Source: Meira nashicola (taxonomy: Eukaryota; Basidiomycota; Exobasidiomycetes; Exobasidiales; Brachybasidiaceae). From it: 64,000 bases of DNA. The stretch lies in NCBI GenBank assembly GCA_001600355.1, contig BCJU01000001.1, positions 2,191,178-2,255,177 on the forward strand. The letters run 5' to 3'. Positions 38,701 to 45,296 of this stretch are shown here, piece after piece (position 1 is the stretch's first letter; every line of letters starts with the position of its first letter). A program made the translations under genes and the position numbers. The notes below the pieces were generated by a model, which had not been told where the DNA came from, did no database searches, and saw only the letters and a program-made list of their open reading frames with translations.

Positions 38701-41551
38701 GTCAACTGTTTCTACTCCTTCTCTGACTGCCAACGTACCATTGCATTTCAATTCAGTTCAAGTCAATTCGATTCCGCATTCGACAATTGACTCACTTCAA
38801 GGATACAAGAGCAATACAGCACGTAAAGCACTACGTGATAGTCACCCTCAAGAACAATCTCAAGTTGAACCAACTTCACGAAAATCTCGCTTAAGACAGA
38901 AGAGAGGACCAGGAAAGTCTAAAATGATGAAAAGAGAGGTGGGTGAAAAAGAAAAAGTGAATGAAAAACCGTTACTGAAAAGATCCATTGCGACCGTATC
39001 CAGCTCAGCTCCTTCTAATGCTCCAATAAGCTCGACTCCTTTTGCAAATTCACAATCATCTACTGCGTTTACACAAGACAATTGGCCGGATGGCAATCCA
39101 GGTAAACCTTCAAGACCGAGAAATTCTGTTGCCATTCATGATGAATTTGTTCTTCAATATGGAAGAAAAGATGGTCTCGAAGATCCTCGTCGAGACCTTA
39201 AAGGAGGCGGTGGTGCAAGAGGTGGTGGCTCGAGGGGTACAGGCGCGAGAGGAGGTGTCCGCGGAGGTGGTGGGTACGGAGGTGGTAGAAGAGGTGGTAG
39301 AGGATCAAAGTCAGATAGTGCAGGTAGCAATACCAAAAACGCCGCTTTAATGGCAGGTGGAGCAGCCGCTGGAACCGCAATAGCGCTGTATGAAGGAGGT
39401 AAAGTCGAAGATAATGCTCGGCCATCAAAGAAGAATGTTGGAAGTGCTGAATCCAGATCGAAGAAGTCAAGACTTAGAAAACAAATGATGTCGACACGAA
39501 GCTTGGAAGATGAAGAAAGTTCTTTGCTTTTCACTAAGCGAGCACTTCAGACCGTATTCAAAGGGGATGAGAGGACCAATGAATCAGTGCTCATCAAGCG
39601 ATCCGTTGCACAAGCTCCCAGCACATTCGCTCCGTCTAGCGCTCCAATCAATTCGTCGCCTTTTGCAAATTCACAATCATCTACTGCATTTACACAAGAC
39701 AATTGGCCGGACGGAAATCCAGGCAAACCCTCAAGACCGAGAAATTCTGTTGCCGTTCATGATGAATTCGTTCGTCAGTATGGGTCAAAAGAAGGAACAG
39801 ACAATATGCATCGAGAGCTCCGAGGAAGCAGTGGAGGTGGTGGTGGGCATAGTGGTAGCGGGCATGGAAGCGGCACTGGAAGTTCTAGTACAAGATCACC
39901 ACCTGGTTATTGCCGCACAAGCACAAGCACAAATACTCGAAGAAGGCACGGAGATTGTGATGACTCAAATGCAGGAAAGAGTAAAACAAAAAGTGCAGCT
40001 CTGATAGCAGCCGGAGCAGCTGCTGGAACAGCAATGGCCTTGTATCATGATGGTGGCGGTGGTGGAGAAGAAGACGCATCAGGGTCAAAGAAGAAAAGTT
40101 CATCTGCTAATACCAAATCAAGAAAGTCAAGGTTGAGAAAACAAATGTTGTCAGAAAGAAGCAAGCAAAGCGAAGATCATCCTATGCTTCTTGTTAAAAG
40201 ATCGTTTCAATCCTCAATCTTTGCTAAAGGTAACAAATCTTTTCTGAAACGCTCAGTAGTTTCAAATACAAGTCACGGAGTACCGATATCTCAATCGATT
40301 TTGCCTTCTGTGACAAGCAGATCTTCTTTATCCAGTCTTCCCAAAAATCTTGCTGATCAACACTCAGATCAATTGAACCAGTATGAATCTATCGCAAAGG
40401 AATATCCTGTTTCACGTAAAATTTTCGATGAAAAGAAAGCATCTGTACGTGATAGCCAACTTCCGCATGGTACAATAAACAATCGAAAAATGCTCAGAAC
40501 AAATGATCAACAAGCAGCTTCCAAATCCGGTAAGAGTACAGCAGGCGCAGTCTCTGCAGGGCTTGCTTTAACTGCTTATGGGGGAGCAGCAGTCAGTCAA
40601 GCAATGACCGAAAGACTGATAGCAAAGAGCAGAAAAGGAGGAACAAGGGGACGACGTATCGCACGACTTGCGACGGTCAATGAACATCAATCTTTGGATA
40701 AGCGTTCGGCACCAGATTTATCTTCTATCATCTTGAAACGCTCTATAATGCCTTATACAGCTCAAACAATACCCGTATCCGAACCAAACCTGCCTTCTGT
40801 GGCTACCAGCTCAACTTCTTCAGGTCTCCCAAGAAGTCTTGCTGATCATCATGTAGATCAAGTGAACCAGTATGAATCTATCGCAAAGAAATATCCCGTT
40901 TCACGTGAAATGTTCGATAGAAAGAAAGCATCGGTACGTGATAGTCAACTTCCAACTCCTTCAAATTCTGACAAAGTAAGATCGTCTGGTCAGGTAGTAA
41001 GAGACAAAAAGTCACATGCAATAACTACAGCTTTGGTAGCGACGGGCGCTGCAGGTGTTGGAGCTGCTGAGGTGCACAGAAGGATGAGAAAAGCTGTGGC
41101 TTTTGAGAAGAAAGGAGGAGTAAAAAAAGTACAATTCGCAGGAATTGATAAGAGATCAATCTTTAGCAAGCGTACTTATGAAGTGAAAGAATTTGTAGAA
41201 AATGAAAGTTCGCGATTGCTACCACGTATCAATTCACCAACAGGCAAAATGGAGAAAGCTCTTTTGATAGGAAGTAGTGGATTACTAGCAGCAGGTAGTT
41301 TAGTTGCAACAAAAGCAGTTTTGACACCTCCAGATCGAATTCGTGAGAAGCGTAATTTAGATTCAATAGAATCTACCACAAGTGACATTTTAATAGAACG
41401 TAGTCCAATCTCTGCTGGTGCAAAAAATATTATGATCGGTCTTGGATCTGCAGCAGCGGCAGGAGGATTGACGTTGCATCTTTTGAATAAAGATGCGATC
41501 AAGAAAGATAAAGGATATGGCGTTGGCAAAATTCCTGATCAAATTTGGTGA
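35738..41551 (+). CDS. Giant secreted repeat precursor with many dibasic (KR) sites; cluster gene A
   Basis: A single open frame of 1,937 residues. It opens with a signal-peptide-like segment (about residues 13-30, NVLMAFLLFLSIVSCA) followed by a dibasic site. There are 21 Lys-Arg pairs, 12 of them KRS, mostly after an aliphatic or polar residue, as expected for Kex2 sites. Three repeat families are present: six copies of a WxxV...NA...SP.H..VKV.W.SGNVT..NR unit (about 338-837), two copies of a WPDGNPGKPSRPRNSVA unit (1081-1142 and 1287-1349), and two copies of a LADxHxDQxNQYESIAK unit (1502-1576 and 1668-1738). Gly/Ala-rich hydrophobic stretches recur near 1202, 1420, 1602, 1762, 1841 and 1893, often next to a basic SRLRK motif. 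Three further hydrophobic segments (466-487, 674-698, 941-963) look like internal signal peptides. I recognise no family; secreted, Kex2-processed repeat protein is the inference. Hidden in-frame introns cannot be excluded. Confidence 0.75.
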   Translation: MSRVKSSPFSGQVPNVLMAFLLFLSIVSCATLSRRDQHIFELAQVDSNRQISTSASDPTAQFLGAFLGNEAADEGSWRNTELAEPSTNGPMVYAASKQGSNLGSTSVTKIVTIEEQGDEPDIVHVQRSWLDRHPKSRNLIATGIMGSAIAYALTSVRKASHMDPVPESVQNALAMVNPVAKPTRNVNQSNNIKRESDLDSPSFVKRAHGRWRAGALGMALGGFGMYIHSNKLGPDIKEALWPSRNSDNGNGKRSITEIIFLRDDEEEDEHRYLQKREGGKNLAYPVYASAAAVGLYGLHKYSNGGFQTQGQTTMQKRSVIPEEGEKEEIKLQRRGRGWKDANTLNARTFVSPSHKQVKVYWKDDSVDRFDRQTNNPNGDSAGDEQGNWRPVQSFGARAFVLKDRGQVKIIWKSGNVTFYNRNSGGNGGPIPSSNTNNNNNKTSDDFDDHHNGAFASIRMRGHQGCSSFIWLIVLALTVFLTLGSVSAEGVEAFDGLPQSQSLEKRQFIFRRANSTPAWLGVHDLNAESKISPSHTLVKVIWHSGNVTTYNRADGQSPPVLPTMVLPDDEPVLWRTVGSFNAKTQLSTDHEQLRVLWNSGNITNFTKLPPNPPPAPAPAPASPSPPPAQQASNPVQNRSQINNGAPLQKPNNTNNDFDSNQSNNATISKLRSKAGGSVGFAGLLLFWCVLFLFPGDVLTDERTGDRINSADLAKRSNVLLAQTSTDSMAVIERSKSQAGEEEGIALVRRGPYKGWTPFSAIPAKSWISPRHDQLKMIRLGEDGPEFFIREQDARGTPLPPNNQWQRLRDINAKARLSPDENRVAVRWNSGSITEYIRRETLRKRSLPGETSTSTHLHRYHRRHVAAADHDHGTHEHTAKDFQLGRISPPSHHASYDQRTNNGSHDQKQNHGKHHKSSANHHKNSTNHKNSASSILHRRGFGMELYTFWIVVLFTFSVLFFASVSNASGEEIDLASSSIAKRSVTQLSSVSTVSTPSLTANVPLHFNSVQVNSIPHSTIDSLQGYKSNTARKALRDSHPQEQSQVEPTSRKSRLRQKRGPGKSKMMKREVGEKEKVNEKPLLKRSIATVSSSAPSNAPISSTPFANSQSSTAFTQDNWPDGNPGKPSRPRNSVAIHDEFVLQYGRKDGLEDPRRDLKGGGGARGGGSRGTGARGGVRGGGGYGGGRRGGRGSKSDSAGSNTKNAALMAGGAAAGTAIALYEGGKVEDNARPSKKNVGSAESRSKKSRLRKQMMSTRSLEDEESSLLFTKRALQTVFKGDERTNESVLIKRSVAQAPSTFAPSSAPINSSPFANSQSSTAFTQDNWPDGNPGKPSRPRNSVAVHDEFVRQYGSKEGTDNMHRELRGSSGGGGGHSGSGHGSGTGSSSTRSPPGYCRTSTSTNTRRRHGDCDDSNAGKSKTKSAALIAAGAAAGTAMALYHDGGGGGEEDASGSKKKSSSANTKSRKSRLRKQMLSERSKQSEDHPMLLVKRSFQSSIFAKGNKSFLKRSVVSNTSHGVPISQSILPSVTSRSSLSSLPKNLADQHSDQLNQYESIAKEYPVSRKIFDEKKASVRDSQLPHGTINNRKMLRTNDQQAASKSGKSTAGAVSAGLALTAYGGAAVSQAMTERLIAKSRKGGTRGRRIARLATVNEHQSLDKRSAPDLSSIILKRSIMPYTAQTIPVSEPNLPSVATSSTSSGLPRSLADHHVDQVNQYESIAKKYPVSREMFDRKKASVRDSQLPTPSNSDKVRSSGQVVRDKKSHAITTALVATGAAGVGAAEVHRRMRKAVAFEKKGGVKKVQFAGIDKRSIFSKRTYEVKEFVENESSRLLPRINSPTGKMEKALLIGSSGLLAAGSLVATKAVLTPPDRIREKRNLDSIESTTSDILIERSPISAGAKNIMIGLGSAAAAGGLTLHLLNKDAIKKDKGYGVGKIPDQIW
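36749..38248 (+). repeat. Six copies of the SGNVT-type repeat in cluster gene A
   Basis: About 34-residue units at 36749-36850, 36899-37000, 37289-37390, 37454-37555, 37997-38101 and 38144-38248. They occur in three pairs, each pair following a KR or RR site and most preceded by a hydrophobic signal-like segment. Core features: an aromatic start (W), NA at position about 10, (S)P.H, VKV.W and SGN(V/I)T with an N-glycosylation sequon. The fifth copy is the most degenerate. Confidence 0.8.
38978..39784 (+). repeat. Duplicated KRS...WPDGNPGKPSRPRNSVA unit in cluster gene A
   Basis: Two copies, 38978-39163 and 39596-39784. Over the aligned 113-base core (39040-39152 against 39661-39773) I count 7 differences, of which only one (Ile/Val) changes the protein. 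Each copy is followed by a Gly-rich stretch, a Gly/Ala hydrophobic segment and SRLRKQM. Confidence 0.85.
40241..40951 (+). repeat. Duplicated LADxHxDQxNQYESIAK unit in cluster gene A
   Basis: Two copies, 40241-40465 and 40739-40951. Each begins with KRS, then a Ser-rich stretch, LP.(N/S)LAD.H.DQ.NQYESIAK.YPVSR..FD.KKASVRDSQLP (given here as a pattern), then a basic linker and a Gly/Ala hydrophobic segment. Confidence 0.8.
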
Positions 41552-41973
41552 ATAGATCTCCTTTATCTTCAGTATTATTGATCTTTTTGTATATACTATA
41601 ACTTAACTCATCATTTCTATACCATGTCACCCTCAACAATGCTTTCTAGTAACCTTCAGTGACTTCGCTAGATTGCGTGGCATAATGTTTCCCATTTCTA
41701 GCTAAGGAATGGTGTCTTGTGATCATCGCATTGTGATATGAATGCACAGCAAAGTATTTATCTCACAATAATATTCAGGATTGCGTACCACAATTCGGGG
41801 CGAAAAGGTACATTATCACGTAAGACTGCTGACTTGCACGAACAATACAACTCAACATACGGCCAAGTGTAGATAACAACATGAAAGCAACATTGAGGCT
41901 GTGATTGTTAGGATATACATATAAATCTCAATCATCTGCATTATAAATCGTCATACTCTTCTGAAATATCATC
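41552..41973. promoter_or_regulatory. Cluster gene B upstream region
   Basis: 422 bases. It holds a TCGGGGC box at 41795-41801, the 12-base TGAGGCTGTGAT element ending at 41905 and a TATAAAT at 41920-41926, 48 bases before the ATG. No gene is seen. Confidence 0.5.
41894..41926 (+). promoter_or_regulatory. Shared TGAGGCTGTGAT element and TATA box, cluster gene B
   Basis: TGAGGCTGTGAT at 41894-41905 is identical to a 12-mer upstream of cluster gene C. TATAAAT follows at 41920-41926. The conserved order element-TATA-ATG in two paralogues suggests a common control site. Confidence 0.5.
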
Positions 41974-42564
41974 ATGAAAATAGTAAAGCCAGCAGATATG
42001 TCTTTTTTGCTCATCATCACTTCTTTGATGATTAGTATTTCTTTTCCCATTTCTGCTACTGAAATCACAATTTCCAAAAGTGTTGATCAAGTTACTATAA
42101 GAGATATTTGGGCTCTTTCATTTCCTGCAAAAGATGATTTGGGCGGTTTAAAGTTAATCAAGAAAAGATCAATCGTACAAGGAAGTGGATCAGCTATTCC
42201 TCCTTCTTCAGTTTCTGTCTCTCATGCTGTCGTTAGTTATAAGCCTCCTACGATCCCAACTGAACCTATTTATCCACTTTATCCGGCAACACAAACACCT
42301 TCACAAGCACCTGCACCTCAAGCAGGAAATGAAGCAGGATTATATCAAGATAGTAAAAGACGCATGCCTAATAAACCAATTCCAAAATCAAAGTCAGGAG
42401 CATCAAGTTCTAATGCTGGTAGAGCAGCAACTGTTGCTGGAGTGGCAGCTGGAGCAACAGCTCTAGCATTACATCAAGGTCCTGTTGAAAAAAATAAAAA
42501 GAGCAAAAATAATAAAGGTGGCGCTCGAGGACGTAAAATCCAAAAGAGTCTATTAAAACAATAA
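41974..42564 (+). CDS. Small secreted KR-site precursor; cluster gene B
   Basis: A 196-residue precursor. The N-terminus has a signal peptide (about residues 9-28, MSFLLIITSLMISISFPISA), then a pro-region to KKRS at about 67-70. The processed part begins SIVQGSGSAIPPSSVSVSHA, which aligns with the first unit of gene C (MVQAGVGNNVPSSSGSISHA). A Pro-rich stretch (TQTPSQAPAPQ), a second dibasic site (DSKRRMPNKPIPK, matching RMPDEPLP in gene C), a Gly/Ala hydrophobic stretch (ATVAGVAAGATALALHQG, like those of gene A) and a very basic tail follow. It therefore joins features of A and C and is a paralogue of both. Single exon; own TATA box. Confidence 0.75.
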   Translation: MKIVKPADMSFLLIITSLMISISFPISATEITISKSVDQVTIRDIWALSFPAKDDLGGLKLIKKRSIVQGSGSAIPPSSVSVSHAVVSYKPPTIPTEPIYPLYPATQTPSQAPAPQAGNEAGLYQDSKRRMPNKPIPKSKSGASSSNAGRAATVAGVAAGATALALHQGPVEKNKKSKNNKGGARGRKIQKSLLKQ

Positions 42565-43380
42565 GGCAATAACTCTTATACGATCACTTCAAACTTAAAA
42601 ATGTCAACTGATGAAACATAACTATCCAATCATCATGACAATTTGAGTCTTTGTCAATCATATTTTTGTGTATAATTCATGTTTTTACTTTGTCATATAG
42701 CCTTACAGTAAATATTCAGCTTCAATACATATGACTTTTATTCTTCAAACCGTGACTGCCAAAACATTAAGCCTAAATTGTGTCCTAGACATTGATAATG
42801 AGAATAATACTATATGCAAACGCAATCAACAAATAATAAGGCAGTGTTTAAAGCAATGAACGTTTTGAATAGTCGCAGATGGAGCTTAATGCTTTAGCAA
42901 AGTGTGAAAGAACTCCATACGCCATAACTTGTATTTTAGGATGAATGTTGTGTACGCAATAATATTGGCTAAATATTTGTACATGGTGAAATCAGATTGG
43001 CTCTTCCGTACGTAATAACATTTATTTCTTTTCACTTTGTGTAAATGCGAAATAATAATTCCAGCAAAACAATACTTTCTGGCGAAATAAAAGTGCAATT
43101 TTTCATCCCTCACTACTTTCAAAACCCACTTCCCGGGGCAAATGATATTGTGCATCACATAATCATGCTTACGTTGATTATTGCAAACCAGTACAAGTTG
43201 AACGCAAACGGGTCAATACGATAACAAAATCAAAAGTGAAAAAGTCATACGCCATCACGATGTACATGTAATCCATTGTTTGCAATGTATCACCCCAAAA
43301 AATGAGGCTGTGATCATAAAGGTATAAAGAGTGACTATTTCTCACTTTCATAATCACTTTCCCTTCATCCTTTTCGCTTC
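42565..43380. promoter_or_regulatory. Cluster gene C upstream region
   Basis: 816 bases, AT-rich. It holds CCCGGGGC at 43132-43139, a CCCCAAAAAA run just before the 12-base shared element, and TATAAAG at 43323-43329, 52 bases before the ATG. No gene is supported. Confidence 0.5.
43303..43329 (+). promoter_or_regulatory. Shared TGAGGCTGTGAT element and TATA box, cluster gene C
   Basis: TGAGGCTGTGAT at 43303-43314 is identical to the 12-mer upstream of gene B, followed by TATAAAG at 43323-43329. Confidence 0.5.
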
Positions 43381-44667
43381 ATGGCAGAAAAGGCACCTTT
43401 AATTATCATGACTCCCTTAAAGTCTCATTCCAAACCTAATTTAGCGCTTGCAATCACAACGACCGTGGTGTTGATGTTGATCAATTTATCCTTGGCGATT
43501 GCAAACAACCTTGAAAGTTATCATTCAGAATCAATGTTTAAACGTGCAATGGTTCAAGCTGGCGTTGGCAATAATGTACCTTCTTCATCTGGTTCTATCT
43601 CACATGCTGCTACTGTTGGTCATTCTACTTTCGATAATGCTTCAGCAGGTGGTATGCTTAGTAAATGGCCCAATGGACAAGATGGCAAACCGAAAAACCT
43701 TCAAGAACATCATGCAAATCAAAGAGCACTCTATGAACGTCCACCTGGCGGATTACCAACCGAACCTTTTCCTTATAATCCACATCCTTTTACCGCAACC
43801 ACACCTTCACCTGCTCCTTCACCTGGCCCATCTGGCAATCCTAAGAAGCAAGGTAGGAATTTATTACGATACACAGATGAAGGTCAACCAAAACCATTGA
43901 AATCACCTCCAGCATCAGGACCAACAGGATCACGAGCTCCTTCTTCAAAATCTTTAGTGCCTTCTCCAGCGCCGGCTCCATCGCCTGAACGTGGTATAGG
44001 ACGAATGCCCGATGAACCTCTTCCAGGAAAACCTCCTCCAATTGGAGCAAAAGGCAGACAATTGTCAGGATCCGGAAAAAGTCGTTTACGTCAAAAGAAA
44101 GGTCCTATCACCAAACGTTCACTGGTTCCAGGTGGTGGAAATGCGCTTAGTGGTGGAGGTAGTGGTGGTGTGAATTTCTCCGGTACGAATGCTCATTCAA
44201 CTTCTGAAACTTCACAATCTGGACAGTTTGGTCGTTGGCCTGATGGTAATGTCGGTAGGCCTCTGCATCCAAAAGAAAGGCAACTGTTTTACCCTTACGT
44301 AGAGCCGCCCGGGTCTCCATACCATATTAGCATGGGACCAGACCCGAAGGTTCACTTTCACACCGGGTCTAATTCTCCCTCTCCTTCACCTGCGCCATCA
44401 AGCAATCCGAAGAAGCAAGGAAGAAAGTTATTAAGATACACGGATGAAGGTCAACCAAAACCATTAAAATCACCACCTGCTTCAGGACCGACTGGATCAA
44501 GAGGCTCATCTTCATCTTTATCGCCAGGACCAGCACCAGCGCCAGGCCCTACGCATGGAAGACCACGAATTCCCGATGAACCTTTTCCTCCTCCATCAAG
44601 TGAAGGATCCGGTAGAAAATTGAGCGAAAGTTCTCGTGGAAAAAATCGTTTGCGTAACAAGCACTGA
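43381..44667 (+). CDS. Secreted Pro-rich two-unit KR-site precursor; cluster gene C
   Basis: A 428-residue precursor with a membrane or signal segment at about residues 20-41 (NLALAITTTVVLMLINLSLA) and two tandem units. Unit 1 starts at FKRAMVQ (about 53) and unit 2 at TKRSLVPGG (about 241). Each has a Gly/Ser-rich start, a W-P-(D/N)-G motif (KWPNGQDGKP, RWPDGNVGRP), a Pro-rich stretch with repeated SPSPAP, the near-identical 33-residue NPKKQGR...SGPTGSR segment, an (R)(M/I)PDEP(L/F)P motif and a basic end (GKSRLRQKKGP, GKNRLRNKH). Single exon. WPDGN links it to gene A, and the RMP...P and SVSHA-like motifs link it to gene B. Function unknown; secreted or cell-wall material or processed peptides are inferences. 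Confidence 0.78.
   Translation: MAEKAPLIIMTPLKSHSKPNLALAITTTVVLMLINLSLAIANNLESYHSESMFKRAMVQAGVGNNVPSSSGSISHAATVGHSTFDNASAGGMLSKWPNGQDGKPKNLQEHHANQRALYERPPGGLPTEPFPYNPHPFTATTPSPAPSPGPSGNPKKQGRNLLRYTDEGQPKPLKSPPASGPTGSRAPSSKSLVPSPAPAPSPERGIGRMPDEPLPGKPPPIGAKGRQLSGSGKSRLRQKKGPITKRSLVPGGGNALSGGGSGGVNFSGTNAHSTSETSQSGQFGRWPDGNVGRPLHPKERQLFYPYVEPPGSPYHISMGPDPKVHFHTGSNSPSPSPAPSSNPKKQGRKLLRYTDEGQPKPLKSPPASGPTGSRGSSSSLSPGPAPAPGPTHGRPRIPDEPFPPPSSEGSGRKLSESSRGKNRLRNKH
43837..44502 (+). repeat. Duplicated NPKKQGR...GPTGSR segment in cluster gene C
   Basis: Two 99-base copies (43837-43935 and 44404-44502) encode the same 33 residues except one Asn/Lys change. I count 13 base differences, 12 of them synonymous. 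Confidence 0.88.
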
Positions 44668-45296
44668 AGCATTCATTCAATACCGTAAAGGAGCATACAT
44701 ACTGAGATGCAGGCATCAAGTACTTTGGCTTCTGTTTATAAATCATTCTGATCGCTTTTCTTTTTCGTTTTTCATTGTTGTAGATTCCTTTACGATAAAA
44801 ACCTCATCATTTCATGAAATTTGATCTTCCGTCTGAAAGTGTCATGATATTGTATCGGAGACTTTTCACTACTCCGAATACACCCCGCCAAAAATAAACA
44901 ACACAGATGTAGTTTAGTCTAAAAAACCCTTTTTAGCTCCACTTTGGGAATTTTTATTTTTCCCTATTATTAAAAAAAAAGTCGCGGCACTTAGACCTGA
45001 TACAGATTTGTTTTTTGGGGCAGAATATTTAAGACTGTCAGCAGCATATGCGAAACAGAAACAACACACAAACACGCGCAGACGCTGTCTGTGTCTGAAA
45101 AATTGGCGGAAGCGAACGTGAATGGTTCTTGAATGACAAGTAAGAATGCGGAGGGTGACGGAGAATGGTGTGTACACATATTTTGAAAATAATACTATCA
45201 CTCTTACCACCAACCCGGCATGTTAAAGGTTGATTTAAGGTTTCATTACAAATAGTCAAGTAGAATTTAAAGTGGTGGGCAAAGGATTGGTTTACG
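44668..45296. other. Intergenic region after the cluster, upstream of the lipase
   Basis: 629 bases, AT-rich, with a short poly-A run near 44971-44980 and an ACACAAACACGCGC stretch near 45066. No gene is supported. Confidence 0.5.
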
